A stretch of DNA of 64,000 nt, from NCBI RefSeq assembly GCF_022631375.1, contig NZ_JALBGC010000005.1, forward strand, positions 62,001 to 126,000. The letters are read 5' to 3'. The notes beneath the pieces were generated by a model, which made no database searches, was not told the DNA's origin, and saw only the letters and a program-made list of their open reading frames with translations. Positions 33,631 to 43,045 of this stretch are shown here, piece after piece. A program made the translations under genes and the position numbers. The DNA comes from Hymenobacter cyanobacteriorum. GTDB lineage: Bacteria > Bacteroidota > Bacteroidia > Cytophagales > Hymenobacteraceae. The first letter of the stretch is position 1; the number at the start of each line of letters is the position of its first letter.

Positions 33631-35175
33631 CTACTGCTTGCTGAATACATACGGGTCCTGCTCCAGCCCATCATTCACCCGGATTTCCAGGGTTTTCACC
33701 TGCCCGTTCTCTACCGTGAAAGGAGCCGCGAAAATGCCGTACGCCGCGTTGGAAAAGGTACTGCGGAAGGTGTCGCCGTCCATATAATCCAGCGTGGTGG
33801 TGAGGGTGGGGTGGTGCGAAAAGCGCACGAGCAATTGCCTGCCTTTGGGCTCCACGGTGATGGTGCCGTAGACGGGGTGCTGGTAGGTACCGGCATAGTC
33901 CTTAAGGCTGCGGGCGGGCTTGTTCTTCTTGGCTACGCGGGCGGCCAGTTCGGCCACATTTTTAGCAGTTTCGGCGTTGCCGTTTTTGGCGAAGTTGTAG
34001 AGCTGGCGGCTGCGGTCGATGTAGGGTACCCCGAGGTAGGCATCGAGCAGCTGGTAGCGCAGGGCCTCAAAAAAACTCTGATTGTCTTGGTTGGTGAGCA
34101 CGGCCAGGCCCAGGTTTTCTTCGGGCACGAAGCACACATTGGTGACGAAGCCGTTGGCCCCGCCCGTGTGCCAGAAAATCTGGCGGGCGTTGTAGTCGGC
34201 CGAGGACACGCCCAGGCCGTAGGTGCGGAAGTGGCTGGGGTAGATGGGCGACTTGCCCGCGCTCATCAGCGTGTTGCCCTCACGGGTGCGGCGCAGCGTG
34301 GCCCAGGGCATAATGCGCTGCCCGTTGTACTTGCCGCTGTCGAGCTGGAAGCGCAGCCAGTGGCCCAGGTCGTTCACGTTGGAAACCAGGCTGGCCGCCG
34401 GCCCGAAGTTGTCGACCTCATCAAACGGCACCCGCGCGAGCGGGCCAAATGCCGTGGTATAAGGCAGCGCGATGTTGGCCCGCTGGCTGGCCCCGGCCGT
34501 GCTGGGGTAGGTGTTCGTCATGCCCAGCGGCGTGAGCAGGCGCTGCTGCACAAAATCCTGCCAGGTGGTGCCGCCGGTGGCCACCGGAATGATTTCGCCG
34601 GCTGCCAGGAAACCGTAGTTGCTGTAGCCGTATTGCTGCCGAAACAGGCCCGTGGGCTTCAGGTAGCGCACTTTTTGCAGGATTTCGGCCCGGCTCAGGT
34701 TGGAATCCCAGAAGGTGAAATCGCCCTGGAAGGTTTTGGTGCCCATGCGGTGCCCCAGCACGTCGCGCACGGTAACCAGCCGCGTACTCACGGAGTCGTA
34801 GAGCCGGAAATCGGGCAAATACTTGCGCACCGGGTCGTCGAGCTTCAGCTTTTTCTCCTCCACCAGCTGTGAAATGGCCGTGCCGGTGAAGAGTTTGGAA
34901 TTAGAAGCAATGAGGAACAGCGTGTTGCCATCTACCGGCTCGGGCTTGCCCACGGCCTTCACGCCAAAGCCCTGCGACACCACCACCTGCCCGTCCTTCA
35001 CCACCGTCACGGCCAGGCCGGGAATATTCCAAAGGCGCAGGCCCCGTTGCACGTAGCTGGCGAGGCTGTCGCGCACGAAGGCGTTGCCGGCGGCGGTCGA
35101 AGCCGTTTGGGCGTGGGTAGGAGCAGCGAAAGTGGCGGCCGCAGCCAGCGCGGTCAGAAAAACGGGAAGACGCAT
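33631..35175 (-). CDS. Exported class C beta-lactamase-like serine hydrolase
   Basis: A 514-residue periplasmic or outer-surface hydrolase. A signal peptide (TALAAAATFAAPTHAQ) leads into the beta-lactamase/D,D-peptidase domain (residues about 30-370) with SNSK (S91-K94), YSNYGFL (the YxN motif) and HTGGANGFVT (the KTG-equivalent). After about residue 400 comes a small DUF3471-like domain (LKDYAGTYQHPVYGTITVE). Substrates of this group include peptides and esters; true beta-lactamase activity cannot be inferred. No T9SS domain is present. It has no close partner gene. Confidence 0.88.
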   Translation of the reverse strand: MRLPVFLTALAAAATFAAPTHAQTASTAAGNAFVRDSLASYVQRGLRLWNIPGLAVTVVKDGQVVVSQGFGVKAVGKPEPVDGNTLFLIASNSKLFTGTAISQLVEEKKLKLDDPVRKYLPDFRLYDSVSTRLVTVRDVLGHRMGTKTFQGDFTFWDSNLSRAEILQKVRYLKPTGLFRQQYGYSNYGFLAAGEIIPVATGGTTWQDFVQQRLLTPLGMTNTYPSTAGASQRANIALPYTTAFGPLARVPFDEVDNFGPAASLVSNVNDLGHWLRFQLDSGKYNGQRIMPWATLRRTREGNTLMSAGKSPIYPSHFRTYGLGVSSADYNARQIFWHTGGANGFVTNVCFVPEENLGLAVLTNQDNQSFFEALRYQLLDAYLGVPYIDRSRQLYNFAKNGNAETAKNVAELAARVAKKNKPARSLKDYAGTYQHPVYGTITVEPKGRQLLVRFSHHPTLTTTLDYMDGDTFRSTFSNAAYGIFAAPFTVENGQVKTLEIRVNDGLEQDPYVFSKQ

Positions 35176-35197
35176 CAGTAGTCAGGAAAAGCAAAAA

Positions 35198-35242
35198 AAG
35201 CCGGCTGCAATACCCAAAGGCATTCCAACCGGCTCAAAGCTA
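35198..35242 (-). promoter_or_regulatory. Hairpin with overlapping -7-like element upstream of the serine hydrolase gene
   Basis: The minus strand reads TAGCTTTG (35235-35242, exact TAnnTTTG match) followed at once by GAGCCGG, a loop, and CCGGCTTTTTTT. The hairpin and T-run look like a terminator for the upstream lipoprotein gene (35289-35816). The same bases look like a promoter plus leader for the 35175 gene. Both readings are possible, including attenuation. Confidence 0.5.
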
Positions 35243-35288
35243 AGCATGCCCGGCGCGACGCGGGCGCCCTCCAGCCGCACGAAAGAGA

Positions 35289-35816
35289 CTATTTGGTGAG
35301 CAGCGGCGGCGTGTTCAGGCCATCGCGGAGCTGGCCGTTCACGGTGGCTTCGCGGCGGGTGATGCGGTAGCCGTCGCAGCGGTTTTCGCCGGGCGCCTGC
35401 TGCAACACGATGTTGCTGATGTCGAAGGTGCGGTTGGCCGCCGGCACTACCAGGCGGTAGCCCGGGCCACTGGATTGAGTGCTGTAGTCGGGCACAGCAA
35501 ATTGCGGCGGGTGCCCGGCCGAATAGTAGATAGCCAGAACGGGCTTCGGGTTGTTCAGCGGCGTGGAGGCCGAAGGCTGGCGCAGCGTATCGAGCGGCTG
35601 CTGAAAATCGGCGGCGGCGTAGCGAACGAGGTAGGCCGACAGCAGTTCGGCCCGACGAAACCCAAGGCCGCTGGTTTCGGTCGTATCAGTGCTGAAAGCC
35701 AGCATGAAGGCAGGCGGTGGGCTCATGTTGAGCGGGCAGGTCTGCTGGCAGGAGGGCAGCGCGACGGCGGCGGCCAGCCCCGCTGTGAGGCGGCGTAGGG
35801 GCACGGAAAGGAACAT
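35289..35816 (-). CDS. Putative lipoprotein, unknown function
   Basis: A 175-residue predicted exported protein. The ATG at 35816 gives a signal ending at a likely lipobox cysteine (AAAVALPSC). Beyond that it is hydrophilic beta-rich sequence with two more cysteines; I recognise no family. The frame is open further upstream, to 36338, but that is an antisense-type extension into the exonuclease gene. It lies 40 bp downstream of the exonuclease gene on the same strand and may be co-transcribed with it. Confidence 0.65.
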   Translation of the reverse strand: MFLSVPLRRLTAGLAAAVALPSCQQTCPLNMSPPPAFMLAFSTDTTETSGLGFRRAELLSAYLVRYAAADFQQPLDTLRQPSASTPLNNPKPVLAIYYSAGHPPQFAVPDYSTQSSGPGYRLVVPAANRTFDISNIVLQQAPGENRCDGYRITRREATVNGQLRDGLNTPPLLTK

Positions 35817-35856
35817 GCGAAATAGGAAAATGAGGAAGGTGAAAAGCGGTTGCTCC

Positions 35857-36654
35857 TCAGATGACCCGTCGCATGGGGGCCGGGGTTGCGTCGGCGTACA
35901 CGATGTGCTCATCACGCACCGGCTCTTCGCTCCGAAACTTCTGCAGGATGCGGGCCGTGGTGATGATGTCCTTCTGGCAGTAGTGCGCAATGCGGGCCAG
36001 GTCGTTGTCTTCCCAGTACACCCGGGCCACGTCGGCGCCGGTAATGTCGTCTTTCGGCGTAGGGATGCCGAACAGGGCGGCCAGCAGGTTGAGGGAAGTG
36101 TAGGACTTGCGGTCGCCGAACTTCCACAGCTCCATGGTGTCGTGGTGCGGCACTTCCCAGGGCTTTTTGCCGGCCAGGTCGAGCTGCGGGGGCAGCGGCA
36201 GGCCGTTGATGAGCAGGCGGCGGCCCAGGTAGGGAAAGTCGAATTCCTTGCCATTGTGCGCGCAGAGCAGGAATTTGGGCTTGTTGGCCAGCAGCCCGGC
36301 AAAGTCGCGCAGCAGCTGCCGCTCGTCGTGGTCGGCAAAGCTTTTCACCCGGAACCGCACGATTTCCTCGGCCTTGTCGAACACAAAGTAGCCCACCGAT
36401 ACGCACACCACCTTGCCAAACTCGGCATACACGCCGGCCTGCTCGAACAGGCTGGCGGCGCTCAGGTGCTCGGGGAATGGCTCGGCGGCCTGGGGGCGGC
36501 CGGTGTAGCCTTGCTGGCGGCGCAGGCTCTCGCTCTTGTGCTCCCAGAGCTGGCGCAGCATGTCGTCGAGGCTGTCGTGGCAGTCCACGCAGGGCACGGT
36601 TTCGATGTCGATAACGAAAAGCTGGTCGAGCGGCGTGCGGTGCAAATGCTGCAT
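35857..36654 (-). CDS. Predicted 3'-5' exonuclease (PolB-like RNase H fold)
   Basis: A 265-residue protein of the DnaQ/PolB-type exonuclease superfamily. Visible motifs are ExoI FVIDIETV (D, E), ExoII LCAHNGKEFDFPYLGRR (ND-type with D), and ExoIII YCQKDIITTARILQ (YxxxD). The family is a stand-alone predicted 3'-5' exonuclease; its biological role is not established, proofreading or nucleic-acid trimming being likely. Start is the ATG at 36654, just ahead of the ExoI strand; an upstream frame extension is not homologous. Cytoplasmic. Confidence 0.87.
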   Translation of the reverse strand: MQHLHRTPLDQLFVIDIETVPCVDCHDSLDDMLRQLWEHKSESLRRQQGYTGRPQAAEPFPEHLSAASLFEQAGVYAEFGKVVCVSVGYFVFDKAEEIVRFRVKSFADHDERQLLRDFAGLLANKPKFLLCAHNGKEFDFPYLGRRLLINGLPLPPQLDLAGKKPWEVPHHDTMELWKFGDRKSYTSLNLLAALFGIPTPKDDITGADVARVYWEDNDLARIAHYCQKDIITTARILQKFRSEEPVRDEHIVYADATPAPMRRVI

Positions 36655-36815
36655 GATAGAAGCGGAAAGGCAATTGGAACAGCCGAATATACAGCGGCGC
36701 AATGGCCCGATAAAATGGCCGCGCGCCGAACAATTGGAACCAGAGTCCGGATTATCCGGAGCCCGGCCAGGCGCCTGCGCCGTCCCGCGCGGTATCGGCC
36801 CGTATTTTCGTCGCC

Positions 36816-38189
36816 ATGTTGTTTGCTTTTGGCCCGCGTAGCTCGTTGCTGTTGCCCTTCGTTGTGCCGGGGGCCGTGGCTACGCTGTGGCTGCTGGCCC
36901 GGGCCTGGCGGCGCAGCAGCCCCGCCGATGCCCTGCTGGCGCTGCTTATTCTGGTGCCCACCCTCAGCGTGAGCCAATGGATGCTGGGCTACGCCGGCTG
37001 GTTCGACAGCCACGACGGCCATTCCACCGTCATGTTCTACGTGCCCTGGCGGGCCAATATGGTGCTGGGCGGCGCGTACTACCTGTACTTCCGCAGCCTC
37101 ACCAACCAGGATTTTCGCTGGCGGCCCGCCCTGAAGCACCTGCTGCCGGGCCTGCTCGAATGGGGCGCGTTCGGGGCCGTGGCGCTGTACGACTTAGTAT
37201 GGTATCGGAGAATTCTAGGGCGGCCGCTGCCCGATTTCTTCGCTACCAAAGGGGCCGGGGCCACCGCCTTTGACGAAACGGCCTTGCCCGCTGCCCTGCT
37301 CGGCTCGGCGCTGCTGCTGGGCTACGGCCTGCGCCTGGTGGCCGACTACCGCCGCTACGCCCGCTACCTGAACGACAACTTCTCCGACCCCGAGCGGTTG
37401 CGCTTTGCCGGGCTGCGGCAGCTGCTGGCGTTGCAGGCGTTGGTGCTGGTGCTCAGCCTAATGTTCACCGCGCTCAATCAGGTGTATGATTTCAGCTACG
37501 ACGCGGCGTGGTACTTCTTCGCCCTGCGCGGCGTGCTGATTTACGGGCTGATTGTGGTAGGAATTCAGGCCAACTACGCTGCTGCTACCAGCTCGCTGCG
37601 CTTCGGGAGCAGCGATAGAACGGCTGATGAAACGGCCGGCGCGACGGCCGCGGCCAGCGCAGCAACTACACCAACTCCGGCAGCTGCGCCCGGCGCAGTT
37701 GCGGCGGCGGAAACTGTTCCACTCGTTGCGGCCGTGCCCGAAACCGCCGTTGCCAGCGAAGCTTCTGCCGCTGGAGTTGCCGTAGCGGCAGAAGCATCAC
37801 CTGAGCCACCCGTTGCGTCGCCGCCAACTGCAGCCGAGCTAGCCCCGGAGCTGCATCCATGGCGCGAGAAACTGCTGCGCCTGATGGCCGACGAGCAGCC
37901 CTGGCTGGAACCCGAGCTGACGCTCACCGAGCTGGCGCACCGCCTGCGCACCCACCCGGCGCTGCTGTCCAAAGTCATCAACGCAGGCTGCGGGCAGAAC
38001 TTCAACGACTTCGTGAACACCTACCGGGTGCAGGAAGCGCGCCGCAAGCTGGCCGATGGCCGCTTCGCGCACTACTCGCTGGTGGGCGTGGCGCTGGAGA
38101 GTGGATTCAATTCAAAATCAACGTTTAACCGCGTGTTCAAGAAGCTGCTGGGCCAGGCCCCCAGCGAAGTGATGCGTCCCAAAGCATAA
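36816..38189 (+). CDS. AraC-type regulator with a multi-helix membrane N-terminus
   Basis: A 457-residue membrane-anchored transcription regulator. Residues 1-265 hold about seven membrane helices (for example LLILVPTLSVSQWMLGYA, LLGSALLLGYGLRLV, ALQALVLVLSLMF). An alanine/proline/threonine-rich linker of about 75 residues follows (275-345), then an AraC-type DNA-binding domain (LTLTELAHRLRTHPALLSKVINAG, then VALESGFNSKSTFNRVFKKLLG). Such proteins sense something at the membrane and regulate a neighbour, here probably the TonB-dependent receptor 256 bp downstream. No sensor motif is recognisable. The linker length is unusual. Confidence 0.88.
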   Translation: MLFAFGPRSSLLLPFVVPGAVATLWLLARAWRRSSPADALLALLILVPTLSVSQWMLGYAGWFDSHDGHSTVMFYVPWRANMVLGGAYYLYFRSLTNQDFRWRPALKHLLPGLLEWGAFGAVALYDLVWYRRILGRPLPDFFATKGAGATAFDETALPAALLGSALLLGYGLRLVADYRRYARYLNDNFSDPERLRFAGLRQLLALQALVLVLSLMFTALNQVYDFSYDAAWYFFALRGVLIYGLIVVGIQANYAAATSSLRFGSSDRTADETAGATAAASAATTPTPAAAPGAVAAAETVPLVAAVPETAVASEASAAGVAVAAEASPEPPVASPPTAAELAPELHPWREKLLRLMADEQPWLEPELTLTELAHRLRTHPALLSKVINAGCGQNFNDFVNTYRVQEARRKLADGRFAHYSLVGVALESGFNSKSTFNRVFKKLLGQAPSEVMRPKA

Positions 38190-38445
38190 GTTGGGACGGG
38201 CCAGATAATGGTTTGGAGCGCCGGCCGTGGGGCAGGGGAGGACCTTTGACGCAGTCTTTCACCCCCATCCCAACCCGGCCATGGAAACGCTGCTGTCAGC
38301 TCAGAAAAAAAACGAGGGTTCGTGTAACGTTTGCCCCCCGGCGATGATAACCGGAGCGCAACTGGTATTTATTCCGGCCGTCGCAGGCAACCGGCACACC
38401 CGGCCTTCCATCTGTTACCCGGCTCCACCTTCCTTTTTTCTGCTG

Positions 38446-40944
38446 ATGAAATCTGCTACTCTCCGCCCGCTGGGCGCATTGCTGGCTGCTGCCCTGCTGC
38501 TGCTGGCCCGCCCCGCCGCCGCCCAAACGCCGGCCGCCGCTACTGTTGCGCCGGCCGCCACCGGCTCGCTCACCGGCACCGTGCTCGACTCGCTGAAGCG
38601 CGAGCCCGTGCCCTACGCCACGGTGGTGCTGCTGCCCGCCAGCGGCGACTCGCCCATTACGGGGGTAGCTGCCGACGACGCAGGCAAGTTCTCGTTCACC
38701 AAGCTCAAGCCCGGCGCGTTCCGGCTGCGGGTGAGCTACGTGGGCTACGACACCCAGACCCGCGCCGTGACCGTGACTGCCGGTACCACAGCCATACCCG
38801 CATTCCAGCTGCCGGTGGCGGGCACGGCACTGGCCGAAGCCGTGGTAATTGGCACGAAGCCGGTGGTCGAAGTCCGCCCCGACCGCATGGTGTACAACGC
38901 CGACCAGGACGTGACCAACGCCGGCGGCACCGCGGCCGACGTGCTGCGCAAGGCTCCGCTGCTGGCCGTAGACGGCGACGGCAACGTGAAAATGCGCGGC
39001 TCGGGCAACTTCAAGGTATTGGTGAACAACAAGCCTTCGCCCACGCTGGCCAGCAACCTGGCCGAAGCCCTGAAAGCCATTCCGGCCGAGCAGATTAAGT
39101 CGGTCGAAATCATCACCACGCCGCCGGCCAAATACGACGGCGAAGGCACCGCCGGCATCATCAACATCGTGCTGAAAAAAGGGGTGGAACAAGGCTTGAA
39201 CGGCCGCGTGGGCACCACGCTGGGCAGCCGCAATTCGGGCGTGAACGGCTCGCTGAACTTCAAAACCAAGAAGCTCGGCTTTACCTCGTCGGCCAGTACG
39301 GGCGGCTGGTACGGCCCCAATCAATCGGAGCTGACCCGCGTGGGCAAGCTCGATGGCTCGCTACTAAGCCAGCGCGGCACCGGCAACTACGGCGGCCGGT
39401 GGCTGAACGGCGCCGTGGGCTTCGACTACGACCTGAGCGACAAGCAGAGCCTGTCGCTGGCCGCCTCGGTGAACCACTACGCCGGCCACAACTATAACAA
39501 CATGCTGAACGAGTACGTGGCGCCGCTGCAGCCGCAGACCAATGCGCTGTTCACCCGCGCCACCAACAGCATTTTCAGCGGCATGAACGGCGAATTGACC
39601 GGCACCTACACCAAAACCTACGCCCTGCCGCGCAAGGAATGGAGCGTGCTGGGCCAGTACGCCACCAACGGCGGCACGTTCGGCTACGACTTCGACCAGT
39701 ACCAGGGCTCCTACACCAACCTCGAAACCAGCCAGGCCAACTACCGCGAGCACAGCCGCGGCCGCACGCCCGGCTCGGAAGTGACCTTCCAGACCGATTT
39801 GGTGCAGCCTTTCGGCGACAAACAGACGCTGGAAACCGGCCTGAAAAGCATCTGGCGGCGCACCGGCTCGGTGGCCAGCGTGGAGGGCGACAGCCTGATT
39901 CGCGGGCAGCGCACGGGCTTCCGGCCGCTGGCCGGCCGCGCCACCGATTTCAGCTACAACCAGGACGTGCAGGCCGGCTACGCCACCTACACCAACAAGC
40001 TCAGCAAGCAGCTGACCGTGAGCCTCGGCGGCCGTCTCGAGCGCACCGCCCTGTCGGCTAGCTTCCGCACCACGGGCTCCGAGCTTGCGCCGCGCAGCTA
40101 CCTCACGCTGCTGCCCAACGGCAATGCGCAGTATGCTTTCAGCGACAACAACAGCGTGCGCGCGGCCTATTCGCGCCGCATCACGCGACCTTATATCGAC
40201 TACCTGAACCCCTTCGTGGACCGCTCCGACCCGAAGAACCTCGTGTACGGCAACCCCGACCTCGACCCCGAACTGACCGACTCGTACGAGCTGAGCTTCA
40301 ACACCAACGGCAAGGCCGGCTCGCTGAACATCGCGGCCTCGATGCGCCGCACGGGCAACGCCATCGAAGCCATTCGGCTGGGGCCGGATGCGAACGGCAT
40401 CACGCGGCAGACTTACCAGAACGTGGCGGCCAATGCCTATTACCAGCTCAATTTCTACGGCTCGGCCAAGCCGGCCAAGGGCTGGGACATCAGTGGCGGG
40501 CCCGATATTCAGTACATCGTGCGGCGCAGCCCGGCGCTGGGCATCGAGCGGCGCGGCTTCACGGCGAGCATGAACTTTAACACCTCCTACAAATTGCCCA
40601 AGGACTTCACTTTGCAGGGCTTTATGTTCGGCTCGCTGCCCTCGCCCGATTTGCAGGGCCGCGGCTCGGCCAACCTCTACTACCAGCTGGGGGCCAAGAA
40701 AACCTTCCTCAAAGGCAAGGCCGATGCGGTGCTGAACTTCGCTGCGCCCTTCAACAACTACTGGCTCTACCGCAACACCACCGACACGCCCGCCTTCGCC
40801 GAAACCAACCTGAACTACGCCTACCAACGCTCGTTCCGCTTCGCACTCAGCTACCGTTTTGGGCAAGCCCAGCAAACCAAGCAGCGCAAATCCATCTCGA
40901 ACGACGACGTGAAAGGCGGCGGCGGCAAGCAGGGCGGGCAGTAG
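38446..40944 (+). CDS. TonB-dependent outer membrane receptor with CarboxypepD_reg N-terminus
   Basis: An 832-residue receptor for active, TonB-driven uptake across the outer membrane. After the signal (LAAALLLLARPAAAQ) there is a CarboxypepD_reg-like domain (SLTGTVLDSLKREPVPYATV, KLKPGAFRLRVSYVGYD), a plug-like region from about residue 150 (VVEVRPDRMVYN, TAADVLRKAPLLAVDGDGNV, VEIITTPPAKYDGEG), and a 22-strand barrel ending RFALSYRFG. The tail of Lys and Gly residues is unusual. The plug lacks the classical TonB box; the substrate is unknown. The upstream AraC-type regulator may control it. The ATG at 38446 starts the signal; a longer open frame upstream is not homologous. Confidence 0.88.
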   Translation: MKSATLRPLGALLAAALLLLARPAAAQTPAAATVAPAATGSLTGTVLDSLKREPVPYATVVLLPASGDSPITGVAADDAGKFSFTKLKPGAFRLRVSYVGYDTQTRAVTVTAGTTAIPAFQLPVAGTALAEAVVIGTKPVVEVRPDRMVYNADQDVTNAGGTAADVLRKAPLLAVDGDGNVKMRGSGNFKVLVNNKPSPTLASNLAEALKAIPAEQIKSVEIITTPPAKYDGEGTAGIINIVLKKGVEQGLNGRVGTTLGSRNSGVNGSLNFKTKKLGFTSSASTGGWYGPNQSELTRVGKLDGSLLSQRGTGNYGGRWLNGAVGFDYDLSDKQSLSLAASVNHYAGHNYNNMLNEYVAPLQPQTNALFTRATNSIFSGMNGELTGTYTKTYALPRKEWSVLGQYATNGGTFGYDFDQYQGSYTNLETSQANYREHSRGRTPGSEVTFQTDLVQPFGDKQTLETGLKSIWRRTGSVASVEGDSLIRGQRTGFRPLAGRATDFSYNQDVQAGYATYTNKLSKQLTVSLGGRLERTALSASFRTTGSELAPRSYLTLLPNGNAQYAFSDNNSVRAAYSRRITRPYIDYLNPFVDRSDPKNLVYGNPDLDPELTDSYELSFNTNGKAGSLNIAASMRRTGNAIEAIRLGPDANGITRQTYQNVAANAYYQLNFYGSAKPAKGWDISGGPDIQYIVRRSPALGIERRGFTASMNFNTSYKLPKDFTLQGFMFGSLPSPDLQGRGSANLYYQLGAKKTFLKGKADAVLNFAAPFNNYWLYRNTTDTPAFAETNLNYAYQRSFRFALSYRFGQAQQTKQRKSISNDDVKGGGGKQGGQ

Positions 40945-41069
40945 GGGCCCGGCGGTGCCGCCGGGCGGATAAAATGTGAAGCCGCGGGACAACGGTACTC
41001 GTCCCTTTCGCATCAGGAGCAGACAGCAATGGGTTACCTTGCCCGTTCGTTTCTGCTCCTGCTTGTTTT

Positions 41070-42284
41070 ATGCGCTTTTCGTCCCTTTTATTGGCTACGC
41101 CAGCCCTGCTGCTGGCATTTGTCGGCCAGGCCCAGGTTGCAACCGTGGTAACCGGCAGCGTGCTCGATGCGCGCACGCAGGCCGCAGTTCCCTTTGCCTC
41201 GCTGGCCGTGCCCGGGCAACCGGGCGGCACCGTTACCAACCAGGAGGGCGTGTTTCGGCTGACCTTGCCGGCCGCTGGTACCGACAGTATCCGCGTCCAA
41301 GCCCTGGGCTATACGTCGATGACCATTTCCGCCAAAGGGGCTACTGCCGCACTCCTCCTGAAGCTGCAGCCCCAGCCCTATGCTTTGCAGGAAGTTACCG
41401 TGACGGCACTTTCGCCCACCACGCTGCTGAAGCGAGCCGTGCGCCAAACCACGGCCCGCATGGCCAGCCCCGTCGAATTGCAAACGTATTACCGCGAGTT
41501 CACAACCTACAACGGCGAGGTGGCCAAGTTTGCCGATGGACTGGTGGACTACTACATCAAAGGCAACCCCAAACGCTCGCGCAGCCCCGAAGTATTGGTG
41601 CGGGTGCGCGAATCCCGCGCTGGCGAGGCCCCGATGCGCAAGGACGATGCCCGAAAAGCCATATCCAGTCCGCTAAGATTGGGCTACACCGGCGAATGCT
41701 ACGACGTAACCCAAAACAGTCCGTACCTGGACAGCACTCGGTTCAAATACTTCCGCTACACGCTGCTCGAAACGCCCGCTGGCGTAGCCGAGGCGCCCTA
41801 TTATGAAGTGCGCTGCACGCCCATTTCAACCGACCCCGACTACGTGCATCAGGGCACTGTGCGCATCGACCGCCAGACGCTCACCATCCGGCTGATTGAA
41901 AGCGAAGTGCCCACCGAGCTACAACAGTACCTGCGGGGAATCAACCTGCTGGTGGTGAAAGTAAAAGGCACCAACGCCCGCCAGCGCGTCGAGTTCCGGG
42001 AGCAGGGCGGCTTGCTCTATCCCGGCTTTGTGCGCCTCCAGCTCAGCCTGGATGCCTTCCAGGGCAGTAGTCCTGCTTTCAAATACGAATTCACGAGCGA
42101 GATGCTGGTGCGCGCCCTGGGGGCCAGCCCCGCCCCATTCGCCAAAGCTGAGCAGCACAGCGGCCCCTTATTCAAACGGGGCACGCACTATACCCGGCCC
42201 TACTGGCGCGAGGGCAACGTAGTAGCCGCCACGGCCGCTGAGGAAGCCGCCATAAAAATGCTGGAAAATACCGGCGCGCAATAG
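41070..42284 (+). CDS. Secreted CarboxypepD_reg-like protein (DUF5686-type arrangement)
   Basis: A 404-residue exported protein. Signal peptide RFSSLLLATPALLLAFVGQA; CarboxypepD_reg-like domain at about residues 25-110 (VVTGSVLDARTQAAVPFAS, DSIRVQALGYTSM, LQEVTVT); then about 290 residues of alpha/beta sequence with repeated ELQTYYREFTTYNGEVAKF and VRIDRQTLTIRLIESEVP. It may be the same architecture as DUF5686-type proteins found beside outer-membrane receptors, which are of unknown function. It follows the TonB-dependent receptor on the same strand after 125 bp, but a separate -7-like TACCTTGC (about 41037) suggests its own promoter. Confidence 0.72.
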   Translation: MRFSSLLLATPALLLAFVGQAQVATVVTGSVLDARTQAAVPFASLAVPGQPGGTVTNQEGVFRLTLPAAGTDSIRVQALGYTSMTISAKGATAALLLKLQPQPYALQEVTVTALSPTTLLKRAVRQTTARMASPVELQTYYREFTTYNGEVAKFADGLVDYYIKGNPKRSRSPEVLVRVRESRAGEAPMRKDDARKAISSPLRLGYTGECYDVTQNSPYLDSTRFKYFRYTLLETPAGVAEAPYYEVRCTPISTDPDYVHQGTVRIDRQTLTIRLIESEVPTELQQYLRGINLLVVKVKGTNARQRVEFREQGGLLYPGFVRLQLSLDAFQGSSPAFKYEFTSEMLVRALGASPAPFAKAEQHSGPLFKRGTHYTRPYWREGNVVAATAAEEAAIKMLENTGAQ

Positions 42285-42298
42285 CCCAGGTCTACCGC

Positions 42299-43036
42299 TC
42301 ACCGCAAATGCCGCAGCACCTCCTGCCGGTAGGTGCTGCCTACGGGCAACTCGCGCGCGCCCACCAGCAGCACGTTGCCGCTCAGGCGCTCCACGCTGGC
42401 CAGGTTCACCAAATAGCTTTTGTGGATACGGACGAACTGACCGGCCGGCAGCTGGCTTTCCATCTGCTTCATGGTTTCGGCCGTGAGCAGCACGCGGCCC
42501 GAAGCCAGATGGCACTTCACGAAATTGCCGTAGCCCTCCACAAACAGCAGCTCGGCAAAGCGCACCCGCTCGGTGCCGGCATCGGTTTTCAGAAAGATGG
42601 AATCGGAAGCGGGCACTGCGGCAGCCGGCTCAGGTGCGGGCGACTGCGGAAGCGCAACGGCCGGCTCGGCCAGGGCCTGCAGGCGATTGATGGTTTTGAT
42701 GAACCGCTCGAAGCGAATGGGTTTCAGTAAGTAGTCGACCACGCCGAGGTCGAAGGCATCGAGGGCGTGGGCGGCGTGGGCCGTGCACAGCACCACGGCC
42801 GGCGGCTGGGGCAGCGCCCGCAGCAACTCCAGGCCAGTAAGCACGGGCATGTCCACGTCCAGAAACAGCACATCGACGGGCGTAGCGCGCAGAAACGTGA
42901 GCGCCTCCACGGCCCCGTAGCAGCTGCCGGCCCAGGTAGCCAGACCCGGAATCCGGTCGAGGTAGGCACGCATCACCGTGTGGGCCAGTGGCTCGTCATC
43001 AACCAAGAGGCAGCGCAGTGGGGCAGGAGTGGTCAT
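42299..43036 (-). CDS. LytTR-family response regulator
   Basis: A 245-residue response regulator. The receiver domain (1-120) has the acidic pair LVDDE, the phosphoacceptor Asp in VLFLDVDMP (D60), and the Lys in DYLLKPI. The LytTR DNA-binding domain spans about residues 140-245 (IFLKTDAGTERVRF, VEGYGNFVKCHL, FVRIHKSYLVNL). It would bind DNA near its target promoters after phosphorylation by the LytS-like kinase encoded next to it. A family C palindrome lies between the two genes. Possible targets include the divergent ABC ATPase/permease-M1 genes (inference). Confidence 0.93.
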   Translation of the reverse strand: MTTPAPLRCLLVDDEPLAHTVMRAYLDRIPGLATWAGSCYGAVEALTFLRATPVDVLFLDVDMPVLTGLELLRALPQPPAVVLCTAHAAHALDAFDLGVVDYLLKPIRFERFIKTINRLQALAEPAVALPQSPAPEPAAAVPASDSIFLKTDAGTERVRFAELLFVEGYGNFVKCHLASGRVLLTAETMKQMESQLPAGQFVRIHKSYLVNLASVERLSGNVLLVGARELPVGSTYRQEVLRHLR

Positions 43037-43045
43037 AGGAGAGGG

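Noticed and set aside
36803..36810. TATTTTCG as a -7 element for the AraC-type regulator
   Set aside because: Two bases differ in the TTTG part and it sits 6 bases before the ATG, too close to be convincing.
39364..41013. 549-residue minus-strand frame opposite the TonB-dependent receptor
   Set aside because: No family features and biased composition; antisense shadow.
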